In this document: piece by piece, positions 38,611-50,200 of the stretch
Numbering within the stretch: the first letter of the stretch is position 1
Layout of the letters: each line of letters opens with the position of its first letter
Assembly: GCF_900452415.1 (NCBI RefSeq)
Contig: NZ_UGNX01000001.1
Location: 620,001-684,000, forward strand
Length of the DNA: 64,000 nt
Direction of reading: 5' to 3'
Source of the DNA: Legionella cincinnatiensis
Lineage (GTDB): Bacteria > Pseudomonadota > Gammaproteobacteria > Legionellales > Legionellaceae
Translations under genes and position numbers: made by a program
The notes under the pieces: generated by a model
Told to the model about the DNA's origin: nothing
What the model saw: only the letters and a program-made list of their open reading frames with translations
Database searches by the model: none

Positions 38611-39393
38611 TTGGATATTTTGAAGTATATGCTAAACGAATATTATTTAACTGATGATATTGAAGAGCCAGTTCTTGCTCATGCTGTTTTATCTTATGTG
38701 ACACCGAGTATATCTGGTAAGCAATTTCATGAATTAAAAACAGGACAAATCCCTTGGGATGCAAAGTTGGATCTTTCGGCTTTACCGGCAGAGGATGCTC
38801 GTCAGGCTTTGTTAAAATTTATTCAAAAACAGGTAAAAAATAAGAAATACTCACTACTCATTATCCATGGTACAGAAAGTCGTAAAAATGCTTTTCCTTT
38901 ATTAAAGAATTTAATTAATCACTGGTTACCTCAGATTGCAGAGGTGGCCGCTTTTCATAGTGCAAATCCTAAAGATGGCGGTGTTAACGCCGTGTATGTT
39001 TTGCTTAAAAAAATTTATGAGCTTCCTGAACTTACTCGTATCGGAAAAGAATCCATTTTAGTCGCGGAAACTAAGGCAATGGAACGACAAAGGCGCTTAG
39101 CTGAACAGCAAGGAGAGCGACGGTTAGCATCGGTAAAAGCGCGTGAGCATTCTAACCAAGAAGCACAGCCTAGTCCTGAAGGCGAATTGCAAAATAGTAT
39201 TTTGCAACATCCAGAGTTAAACAGTCAGCGTTTTGATGGTGTTGATGCTCCTTTAAATCCTGAGCCTCCTTTAAATACTGAGGCTCGACGAGAGTTTGAT
39301 AATGAACGACGAAACCAAGAGCAAGAAAAGCAACTACGTTTAGGACATATGCCAAAATTTACGAATACACCTAGACCTAAAGGACCTCAATGA
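38611..39393 (+). CDS. Degenerate Smr paralogue with a charged tail, candidate effector
   Basis: The first 135 residues align along their length with the intact Smr protein at 34614-35150: EYYLTD versus EYYLSD, GQIPWDAKLDLSAL versus GQIPWEARLDLHGL, SLLIIHGTESR versus LLIIHGKGG, NHWLPQIAEVAAFHSANPKDGG versus NRWLPQINEVIAFHSALPREGG. Both nuclease signatures are lost (LDLHG to LDLSA, HGKGG to HGTES), so it is probably not a nuclease. A new C-terminal part (about residues 140-260) is rich in E, Q, R and N, as in Dot/Icm translocation tails. The start is either TTG 38611 or ATG 38629 (MLNEYYLTDD); I favour the ATG. Its stop overlaps the ankyrin gene by 4 bases (ATGA), so the two are made together. 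Confidence 0.85.
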   Translation: MDILKYMLNEYYLTDDIEEPVLAHAVLSYVTPSISGKQFHELKTGQIPWDAKLDLSALPAEDARQALLKFIQKQVKNKKYSLLIIHGTESRKNAFPLLKNLINHWLPQIAEVAAFHSANPKDGGVNAVYVLLKKIYELPELTRIGKESILVAETKAMERQRRLAEQQGERRLASVKAREHSNQEAQPSPEGELQNSILQHPELNSQRFDGVDAPLNPEPPLNTEARREFDNERRNQEQEKQLRLGHMPKFTNTPRPKGPQ

Positions 39394-40793
39394 CAATTGC
39401 AAGTGACATAATCAGTCATCAAATGCCTGATTTTGACTCTTATCTTCGGGCAGGAGAGTCGTTAGATGACATTGATGAATATGGTTTTACGCCTTTAATT
39501 GAGTGTGCTATTACTCGTCAAATTGAAATTGCCGAGCAATTAATTATTCGTAAAGTGGATGTGAATAAAACTGATGTAACTGGACGTACTCCTTTGCATT
39601 GGGTTGTGGATAATAACGATGTGGCATTTGCACGTCTATTATTAAATAATGGAGCGGATCCTAACGCTTATACACGCAATGGACTTTCTGTATTAGTCTA
39701 TCCAATACTCCGAGGTCAGGATGTACTCAAACACTTGCTCTATAATCATGGGGCAAAGCTTGATTTTGCGCTGGATTTCATTAATGGCAAACTTTTGGGG
39801 CATCGATTCGAATTGCAAGGAGATGTGGATATAGTTAATGCCAAAGATGAATTTATTGAACTGGATTATGAAGGCTTTATTCTAGAATTTACTGTTTCGG
39901 CAATAAAAGATGCTTTAAGACGTTTTATTAGTAGTTTTTCAACACGACATTTACGAGAATATTTTCCATTTGCTCATGCCATCATTGATGCATTTACTAT
40001 TGCCGAAGAACTTTTGCAATATCAGCATTTACCGTTTTTGGAGAAGCAGCACCTTGAGCGGTTGCAGACTTTCTTAAACGCATCTATGTTAATTCTTCCT
40101 GCAGCAAGTCGTGGTCATGCCATGGGTTTTATCCGTTTGGGACAATGGTGGGCTAAAATTGATAGGGGTGAAAACAGTCTAAAAGAAGGTAGCGTTAATA
40201 TTTATAAAATCACGAGACCAGAAGCTTTTGATAGTTACTTTTTGCGCGATTTTTTATATAAAAAGCAAGCAAGGACTTATTTTCATCAAATGATCAACCA
40301 ACAATTAGGGTTAGTTCCCATAGCAAAAATCCCCATTAGTTCTCAGATCAGTGGTAATTGCTCCTGGGCTAATATCCAAGCAATAGTCGCAGTAGCTTAT
40401 GCTATGCAAGAATTGGAGAAAACGAATCAGTTTAATCCTAACCCTGCTCTGGCTTTTTATGATGAGTGGGTAGTATGGGATAAGGAAAGGGCAATCGATG
40501 AGTGCATTCAGCGTTTTCATTTAGCAGAGCCAGCTCGTAAGGCAAGCCTTGCTGCAATGCTAGGAGGTGTTTTATTTCAAGCTTGCGATTATGCGAATAA
40601 GCAGCACTTGGAAATGGCTGAAAAAATACTCAAAGTTTTGACTTTACCTGAATATGAATACATTTTGAAAAGTTATCTTGAAGAATATTGTATTAAACGT
40701 TTAACCAAAAGAGGAAATAATTTACTTAAAATTCTCGATGACTGCGGCATAAATCCTAATATTGGTGTTAATCCTATTGCTACAGGTTTGTAA
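39390..40793 (+). CDS. Ankyrin protein with CE-protease-like H-D-Q-C motif, candidate effector
   Basis: The 467-residue protein has about three N-terminal ankyrin repeats (DEYGFTPLIECAITRQIEIAEQLI, TGRTPLHWVVDNNDVAFARLLLNNGADPN, NGLSVLVYPILRGQDVLKHLL; residues 25-125). A central domain carries H243 in SRGHAMGFIRLG, D258 in KIDRGEN, Q319 and C324 in SQISGNCSWANIQAIV. The order His, Asp, Gln-x4-Cys is that of CE-clan peptidases (Ulp/SENP, YopJ, bacterial deubiquitinases). The C-terminal helices end ILDDCGINPNIG. From memory it resembles the LegA9/AnkY or AnkH class of Legionella effectors. It is coupled to the Smr paralogue upstream, and its 3' end is duplicated at 55152-55405. The catalytic role is inferred. 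Confidence 0.85.
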   Translation: MTIASDIISHQMPDFDSYLRAGESLDDIDEYGFTPLIECAITRQIEIAEQLIIRKVDVNKTDVTGRTPLHWVVDNNDVAFARLLLNNGADPNAYTRNGLSVLVYPILRGQDVLKHLLYNHGAKLDFALDFINGKLLGHRFELQGDVDIVNAKDEFIELDYEGFILEFTVSAIKDALRRFISSFSTRHLREYFPFAHAIIDAFTIAEELLQYQHLPFLEKQHLERLQTFLNASMLILPAASRGHAMGFIRLGQWWAKIDRGENSLKEGSVNIYKITRPEAFDSYFLRDFLYKKQARTYFHQMINQQLGLVPIAKIPISSQISGNCSWANIQAIVAVAYAMQELEKTNQFNPNPALAFYDEWVVWDKERAIDECIQRFHLAEPARKASLAAMLGGVLFQACDYANKQHLEMAEKILKVLTLPEYEYILKSYLEEYCIKRLTKRGNNLLKILDDCGINPNIGVNPIATGL

Positions 40794-41221
40794 GCTTGTT
40801 ACCGCCTATCCTTATCATACTTCATTTTAGACAAATTATTTAATGTTAAATCCGCCTCTTCCATCCATTTGTTAATTCGGATACGGCTCACTGCTTACAC
40901 TATCTCGATTCAAGATAACTTGATAAAAAATCGATGATCATGCGCGCAAGCATATCGTACCCGACAGACAACTCCTTTGATCTATTTCTTATATTTGCTA
41001 TTTCTCAAGAAAAAGCTGGTGAACTTATTTTAAACAGAAACAATGGACGGCTAATAAGACAATTTTTGATCATTGCGTTCTATAATTAACAATATGTACA
41101 AGGTTAAAGTTTTAGAGTGAATGCAATATATAGCACAACTAATACACGTAGATTTTAATTTTTTGTTCATTATAAAAATCTCAGGAAGAGTACAAGGAGG
41201 TATGCGTTTTGAGGAGTGAGT
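40794..41221. other. Intergenic region before the giant gene
   Basis: These 428 bases are AT-rich and hold no convincing frame. Close to the end are two ribosome-binding-like sites, AAGGAGG (41194-41200) and GAGGAG (41211-41216). Between them is a possible five-codon frame (ATG 41202 to TGA 41219), but its ATG lies only one base after AAGGAGG, too close for normal initiation. I see no clear promoter. Confidence 0.45.
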
Positions 41222-44200
41222 ATGCCTAAATATGCTGCAGAAATGGCTGATATATTATCTAATCTTGAGTTAGATCAAGTGAGTTTATATATAAAAGATC
41301 TTACTATTGATGATATCAAAATAATAAATTCACAAGTTTTAACAAAAATAAATGACTTAAAGCACAGAAATGAGATAAGCCATTTATTCATCGAGCGTAA
41401 ACAACAGATTGAAAGTGTTAAAAAAAGTTTAGGGAGTGTGCCTACGCCCCAAGCACAAAGTCTGAGTGATCGTTTGTACTTTCTCTATGATAACTTCACT
41501 ACCTCCATCCTTAGAGAGCTTGCAGATGATGAGGCTAAAAAATTATTTCTAGCAAGCGCAAGTGAAGATGAGTTATTTGTTATCAAACAAAAACTGAGGA
41601 ATAAGAGTGAACAAGAAAAACAATTCTATGCTGCAATAGAACTGGAAATAAATCGCCGAAATGAAGGTAAGCCCAAATGGAAAATTGAATATCAAGAAGA
41701 TTGGCGCAAAAAACAAAACGTTCAATGGCAAGCAGGTGTTTGGAACAATATTATTAAGGACATCAAACAGGTCAATGTAGAAATTAAAAATAGATCTACG
41801 ATTCAACCTGTTGAAGAGTCTAAGGAGCTTAAAAAACCATGGTACTCTAGGCTTTGGGCAACCATCAAAAACATTTTTTCATTCTCTTCAAAGTCAAAGA
41901 AATCAGCAAAATATAAAGATAACGAAGAGTCTTCATTTAAAGCAGAACTCTCACAAGAAGAGCAAGAAAAAGTAGATATTCTACGTAAAGCTGGAGCAAA
42001 ACATATAGCTGAAGTAACAGGCGTAGTTAAAGTAGGCGAATCAAAGGAACGTTCTCAAAAAAATATAATGAGCGCTATGATGGCTCGTTTTGGAATGGTG
42101 ATCTCATCCCAGATGGTCTCCGGAACACAAAACGAAAATCATAGCGATTTGCTTACGGTGCTTACATCGTTAACTGATGCAGAAGATACCGACGCTACAA
42201 TTGAAACATTAGATGAGACTTTTAAAAGCATACTACCAGGCATACAAGATGGTGCTCTATTAAAAGGAGAGCATGCTTTTGCTATAGGTGGATTTCCTGA
42301 GCTGGTTACTGCATTTGAATCAGAGGTCTTTAAAAAATTAGACCAATCTCCTGAACTGTTTAGTGAGGATGGATTGACTTTATCAGAGCAAGAAAAAGCA
42401 CAAATTGCGATGTATAAAGCAAATATGGATCGTTCAAGAGACTTAAGTAATGTACTTTCTACAGTATCTTTTTCTTGGGGAGGATATGAGGAAGATAAAG
42501 AAAAGCATGGTTATAAAAAAGGTGAAAACTTTGCTCAAAAACAAAAACAATTTGAAGATCAGCTTAAATTAGCGTCTAAGAAACTACAAGAATCTTGTGC
42601 CAACTTGAAAGATGGAGAAGCATTATATTTAGAAACAGGATTAGAAGGCCATGCAATGCAACTGGTCATTAAAAGAATAGGAAATGAATTCAAACTATCT
42701 ACGTATGACTCTTCTGGCGCTTTAGAAAATACTTCTCTTGGTAGCAGTCTTTTCGGATTATTAAAATTATCTCGTCTCGATGATGGAGCCAAGCGCAAAA
42801 ATGCCTATACCTTTTCTGTTCCCCAAGATCGTTTAATTTCTAAAGAGGGGCAAGATTATTTAAGTTATTTGATTCGTACAAATTCTATGGCTGGTTGGGC
42901 TCAAACTCATATAGAACAAAAAATCAAGCACAGCACAATGGAAGAGCGAAGCCATATGGGATTTTTTGGACGTTTGAGGGCCTTAAGACAGCAGTCTTAT
43001 ATCTATTCTAATTATATGAAACACTTTGGTTCTCTTGCCTCTCCAGGTTCACCACCTCAATTTGAAGCGTTATTACAACGTCCACAAAACACGCAAAATT
43101 GTTTTGCTAAAAAAGCACTGGCTTGTGAGTTATACGAACTTGGTAAACCTACTTATAAAAAAGTTAGGCTTGCTATGTTGCTCGACCAAAAAAAAGGGTT
43201 ACTCACTGATATAAAAGAAGGAAAATTTGTTAGCATGGAATATATTCCAATGCTAGAAGATATTAAACCTGAATACCTATCTCCATCTGAATTACATGAA
43301 ATCTCAACTCGCCTATGTGAGGTAAAGGAACCACCTACTAAAAAATATTATGAACGATATTTTCAGGCCTTACTTGATGCCAGAGAGAAATTAGCTCAAG
43401 TAGATAATAAAAATAATAAATTAGCAATCAAACGTATTGATGCCAAAATTGGCAGTCATGCAAAAAATTATTATCTTTATTTAAAGAAAAATAATCACCA
43501 AGACGAAATTGATGAAGTTTTTTCACCCAAGGTTAAAAACGACTCATTCGACTGGACTTCTGGAGAAATGCCTTTAAAAACAGGAGATGATAGGAAAATT
43601 GTTCCCGAAGCCTTGGGAAGATTAAGTGAGTATTCATCAGCACAAACTTGGAAAGCAACTTTTCAACTTCTAAATCATCAGATCAAAAAGTTAGGGATCA
43701 ATGAGCGACATATTATTTCTTCAAACGAGCGTTTATCTCATGCAAGTTATCGACAAGCTCGTCAGGTAACCTTAGCTGATTTAGAAAACGCCAATATTGT
43801 AACTTTTACTACGGGCGCCTCAAGAAAAGAAGAAATTAAAATTGAAATAAGCATTAAAGGCGTACGGAAAGAAATTGATCATGAAACCTTTTTCAAACTG
43901 GCATTGCAGAATAAAGAATCATTGACCAATCCCAAAGTAATGGGGCTTTTAGATTATTTACGAAACAGTTCCCATAATATAGAGAACAAATATTCCAAGG
44001 AAATCTATCCTACACAACGTAAAGTATTTGACAATAAACTTGAAGAGCATGTTAATAAAGCAAGACAATTGTTAATAAGAACGGTAGAAAATGTTTCTGG
44101 AAATCTAGAAAAATTAAATCTTATGCTTGTCCAGTCTAAAAGAAACATTGAGATTCTTAAACAAGAAATCAATACCGAAAAGATAAATAGTAATGATAAA

Positions 44201-47200
44201 AGTACTCTAAAATTAAAAAATTTAGAATTAAGACTGTCACTTTTGCAAAAGGAAAAAGAAGAATTGAATCGTTTGCATCATTCTGCTGTTACTGCAAAGA
44301 CGGCACTTTTAGATGCCGATTTTATCGGTTCGCCTATAAATAAAATCAAAAAAGCCCAGGATCTCATTACACGCTTAAAAGAAAATCATAAAGATTTACA
44401 GACAATTAATGCAGTAAACAATGCCTTTACATCAGAACAATTTGAGCTGAAAGCTCTTGAAAAAAAATTAGAATCCGTCACCTCTGTATTAGAAGTTGAT
44501 AGTGTTCAAATGGAATCCTATGATCGCATTGATGCGATTAATCATTACCGCCAAAAAATCGTCAGCAATTACCTGCAAATAAATCATGAATATAGAGTCC
44601 TAGATGAACTGTCTGCCGGAAAAATGGGGACTGAAAAAGATCGTAATCGCGATATGTATCGTCAATCAGAATCAGAGCGCACCGAATTTTACAAACAAGG
44701 AAAAAATACGTTTTTGCCTGGCTCCGTTTTTTATGAAATTCAAAGATTAAGCCAAAAGCTTAAAGTTAAAGCGAATGAAATTGTCGAACGTAATGTGCTA
44801 TTAGGTAGTCCTCTTGAAAGAAGCTCCCTCAGTTCTCTTGAAAGTGGCAATGATGAATACATTAAAATTGATAAATTGGCTGAAGAGGTGAGCAAGAAGC
44901 CTATTCCGCAAGAAATAAAAAATGAATGGGTTCAAGAGATGTTTGCTATTTGGCTAAAACATGAAAATCCGGATCGATTACATCTCCTGGAGAAGAAGTA
45001 TCAAGGGGATATTCGTGTCGGTATAAATCAGGCGTTTCACCATTTTCTAGAACAAAAAGCCAATATGAAATATGCAGCGCTCCAAAAAGCAGGATATCCG
45101 ATCGATCTTAGCATGGAAGAGATAAAAGCTATGGGATGGAAGCCTGTTACCTCTGAAGAGTTGAATCTGTTTCATGAAAAGAGACAAAGAGCAGGAAGGC
45201 TTATATTGGAACGATTTAGACAAATTAAGGATAAAACTATCCAAAGTTCTCAAGAAAAAACACCTAAACCAGAATTAGTTCAGCTTGTGAGTGACGATTT
45301 AAAAGCCCAACATGAAATTTCCATAGATGTTAAAGGTTTTATACCACCAGAGGTCACCTTTTTATCACAATTAGAAAAGGAAGCATTTGATGGCGGGACA
45401 TTAAAGTTTTTACGGGAAAACCCAATTCCTTATCCCTCAGGAGAATCACAAAAACAATGTGAACACTATTTTAAAGAGGTAAAAAGTTATTTGCATCAAA
45501 TGAAGATGCATAGTGGTTTAGAGAATAAAGCAGAGCGCATTACCGAATTTTGTCATGCATCAGCTACTGCAATTTTTGCTTTACCTTATCCTCCACCACA
45601 AGATTTAATTGAGGAAATAACCCATAGCATTATTGATGGCTACAAAGACGAAGAAGATTCGCTTAACAATTTATTTATGAAATTGGAAAACAGCGAACGC
45701 ATTCAAATTTTAGCTACTTTAATCAAATTGAATTTGGCAAAAATTTCAGTTGATGAGCTGCAAAAGACTAAAGTCAACTCAAAATTCTATTCGACAATAA
45801 AACAATGGGAGCGATTAATTGTGCCTCCCGATGAAGCAATGTCAAAAAAAATTTCGATGTTAGAGCCCGGGGGTATTGAGCCTAAAAACATTGATTTATT
45901 AAAAGAAGTAGATGTCGCAGTCCATCAATCTCCTGTTGGCCTTGAGGGATTATATGAAGGACAAAAGGGTTTGCAAACTGCCATTACCTCGTATGGTAAA
46001 GAAAAGATAACTGAAGGTATTGATGTAAATTTGCGTAAATTAGCTGATCGATTTGGCATGCGAAATGGAGAAGCTTTATTAGCACGCCAATTCATTCATT
46101 ATTATGCTGATCAAAAATTTCTTCTTTCAACTGATGGAATTAATAGTACACAAGGTCGAGAGTTTTTTTCCAGAGCATTTTTAGATGCATTCCAACATGC
46201 AACTCCAGAAGAAAAAAAGGATCTTTTGAGTTTTATTCAAAAATTAGAATTTGACGATAAAGGTGAAGCATGCGCATTAAAAACACCCCATCAAGTGTTT
46301 CTAGATGAGCTTTTATTAAAGTGTTCTAATCTTGATGCAAAATCATTCAAGGAATACTCTATTGCAAAAACTGATGAACATGCCCCTACCAAAGCTGAAT
46401 CATATATTGACACTTTAACTAATGTCTCGAATACCGAAGGGGCCGATAGATTATTTGGTTTTGCAAAAGAAATTAATCTGCTTTCATTGCAAATAGAACA
46501 TGCATCAAATAGTCTTCCAGTGGATCAATTCAGATTGGACACTCTTTATTCTAAATGGATCTGCTCTAATTTGGCGTATCAATTACTGTTAGATCAAGCC
46601 GGAGAAGAGACTCTTGCGAACCTTAATGAGAATTTTGAGTTCACAAGAGAGATGGCTCTAGTACAAGCAAACACTAATAAATTGCAAAAAAATCTTATGG
46701 ATTTTACCAGTAAGCTGGATACTAAATCCCCATTCTTTAGCATTTTAACACAGTATGTCGAAGCGAAAAAATTTGATGGCCCTCCCATACTGGCTACAAC
46801 CGCTTCACGATTTGATATTCCTGGTTTTATTTCTTTAGGAGGAAATAGGAGCCTTGATGTCCTCCATGGTGTTGTTTATGTAGGTAATAACAAATTAGGA
46901 GTAATGCCTGCACAAATTCAATCGCATATAGCCATGCATGAATTAGGTCTTCATCAACTTCCTTTCAGACCACAGGGGGGAGGATATGTCTATTCAGAAG
47001 GTAAAGAGGTTAAAGCATTTGTAATCCCAGCGAAAGATGGAACTGTTACGATTCAAAGAGAATTGAGAACCTTTGATGATAAAGTAGAAATGCTTCAATA
47101 CATTTCTTCTGAAAAAATGAGTTCTGTGCCTATGGCCTTAAAACGTAGATTGCATGCTGAACATTTTTTTATCGATTCTAAAGGAGCGATACATGGTTAC

Positions 47201-50200
47201 ACTTCTGATTTTAAACCTATTCTAAAACTATCTCCTAAAGAAGGTCTATGGAGTGGGATCCTATTAGATCATCAGGGAAATAAAGTTTCTGTAAATCTTG
47301 ATAGTAAAGGTAATCTCTCCATGATTCGAGAATTATCTCGAGTGTTTCCTCAAGAGGAAATGATTAGTGTAGATGAGAATACAATTTATATACCCTCAAT
47401 TGCGAAATATGTTACTGCTCATGGTAAAAATGATTATTTTATTTCAGAGAGTATTAGTGCTCCTACTTCCAGAAAACATCTTAAAGTTACGGAACAAGGA
47501 AGTGGATTTACAACAAAAGAACTCACTGAAGCTGAATCTAAAGAAAAACTAAAATTGGAAGAAAAAATTATAGAATTGCAAGAAAAGCTTATTAAAATTA
47601 CCCAAACTGATTTAGTAAGCAAGCAAACTCGAGAAAAATATGAGAAACAAATTAAAGATTATCACTCACAAATTAATGCAATAGCGACTCCAGAACATTT
47701 TATTTTTGTTCCTGATTCAAAACAAATGCAAACGCTTGAAAAAGAGCATCTAATATTAAGACAAAAGATGGATCAAGCATATAGTGATTTTAGGAACGGA
47801 GGAAAAAAAGATAGAGAGCAACTAGCAATTCATTATGAAAAAGCAAAGGAAAATTATTTACAAAGTAAGAAAACACTCCAAAAAGCCAATGCTGAGAGTA
47901 CGCACTTACGAACCTTTAATGTCAAAGAAGGAAAACTATACCCTAAAGACTTCGCAAGTATCCTTCATGTTGGTTCAATATTAGGGAAGGCCGAAGTGTT
48001 AACCCGTTTATTGGGTGAAAATGTTCCTAAAACTCCGTTGAAACCTAATGAACTAGAAGAACTAAGAAATCTTAAAGCGCACTATAAAGAGCAATCTTCA
48101 TTAATCAAAGAAGAGCGCTTTGCTTTGATTATGCTGATAGGCACGGAGTTGCAGCATCATTTATTAGAACGAGGAGCATCAGTAACCGGTAAATTAAAAG
48201 AGTGGGATAGGGACGCATACAGCAAATTATTAACAGAGTTTGCTGAAGAGGTAAAACACACCAAAGAGTTACATGGAACGCTTCCATTACCTCAATCTAC
48301 GGAGTTGTGGCGTGCCATACAATCAGAATTTGCCGAAGATAAAGAGTTAAATGCAGCCTTCTTTCAACCGATTACTAGTGTGCCAACTGGTGAGAAAAAG
48401 CCCATAAGTATTAATGCCAAGACTAGCAATATGCCTATTGAAAACATAGGGGCTCGTACATTAGTTCAATTTACTTTGTATGAAAAACCACTCATTGATA
48501 AAACCCAACTTGAATTGGAGCAACGTTTACATAATATAGAAGGTTTTGAAGATTCTATTCAAGCCCAAGAAGAAGGGTATTATTACGAAAGCTATGGGAT
48601 GTTTAATACCAATATACTTGAAAAACTACTTAGTGTTACTTCCAAACATAAAGGAATTGGGGGAGTAACTAAAGACCAAGTTAAGACTCTATTTAAGCTA
48701 ATGGAACAGAGTGGATGGATACGTAAAGTTGACGGTATGGACAACAAATATCAATTAACAGGTCATCCCAGTGAATTCTATTCGAATCAGAAAATAGCAA
48801 GCTATCTGACAACATTAGGTTTTGAACCAAGCCGGATTCGGGCGATATCGGATAGACTTGAAATCTTCTTATATCAAACAGCAGTCAATGGCGGAAAGTA
48901 CTCCATCAAAGAAAATCGCAATGAATTAATTGAACGAGTCACTAAGGAACAAGAAAAATGCAATATAGAATATCTGGAGGCATTAGACAAAATTCAATCG
49001 ATTCTAGCTAAAGCCTCTACAGAAATTACATTTACTGATCTAAACGCCGCTTATCTATTAAATGATTACGGAAGTATTCTTGCCAATTTCCCAGAGGAGG
49101 AGCGTGCCCAGGTTGAAATTGTCTTAAATAATGGAATGACTAGATTTTTATATTTTAAAACGGAGTTGGATCACTTAAATGATATCCAATGTACATTCAA
49201 AAATGGACAAGATGCTAAAGCAATTTCTCTGTTACATACACGTAGAAACTATCCATTAGAAAAGCTTCTCGAGTCTGAACGTGCATTGGACAGCTCCTCC
49301 CCACAGCAATTTGAGGAAGAGCGAAAAATGCAGCGTGCCTTTCTCCTATTTGAATCCGAATTTGGACACCGTTGTACTCCATGTCAAGTTAATGTTTTTC
49401 GCGGACTATTGCTGGATGATAAGACAAATCCGGATAAAATCGATTCAGCTCAAGCGAGAATGGGATTTGGGAAGACCACTTTATTACCACTGGTTGCTTT
49501 GTATAAGACGGGCGATAAACTGGTACGTTTCATTGTTCCTAAATCAGCTTTAGAAACAAATACTTCAGATATGTCGATGACACTTAACAATATATTGGGA
49601 CGACGTGCTGTAAAAGATGATTTTCAACGTTATCGTATAGAGCAAGATCCTGAGTCTGGTATGGGAGAAGAAAGTCCTCGCTTAAAATCATTAAAAGATG
49701 CGAAAGAGGACTTAAAAAAGAGACTTGTTCTCTATAAAAAGGTGCAAGAAAATAAAGAGGTATTGGTGCAGGCACCAAGCGTGCGTAATTCGATGGAATG
49801 TCAAGCAAAGATATTCTTAGATATGCTGACGAAAATGAGCGATGAGCCCTTACAACAAAAAGAGCTCATGGAATGTATTTCTTTGCTGAACGAAATCCGC
49901 TCCTTCACCACTGTTTCAGTATTTGATGAGTTAGATGCCACTCAAGATCCAACAACTACTGAAGTCAATTACACTACTGGCGATAAAAAATCTTTAGATA
50001 CGGCAGAAATTTATCCTTTGGAAGTAATTACTCAAGCTATAGGTGGTGAAGAAAATAAATCACCTAATCATTTGGCTCAGATACTGCTGAAAAAGTTTGG
50101 TATACAAGATAGCGATCAAAGTATTTTAAAATACATTACCTCATTAAAAGAAAAACAACCGCCCTCAGTAAACCAGGAAAACGGTGTTTCTATTTATTTA

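Noticed and set aside
41202..41219. Five-codon leader peptide (MRFEE) before the giant gene
   Set aside because: Its ATG is one base after AAGGAGG, too close for initiation. The GAGGAG inside it more simply serves the giant gene.
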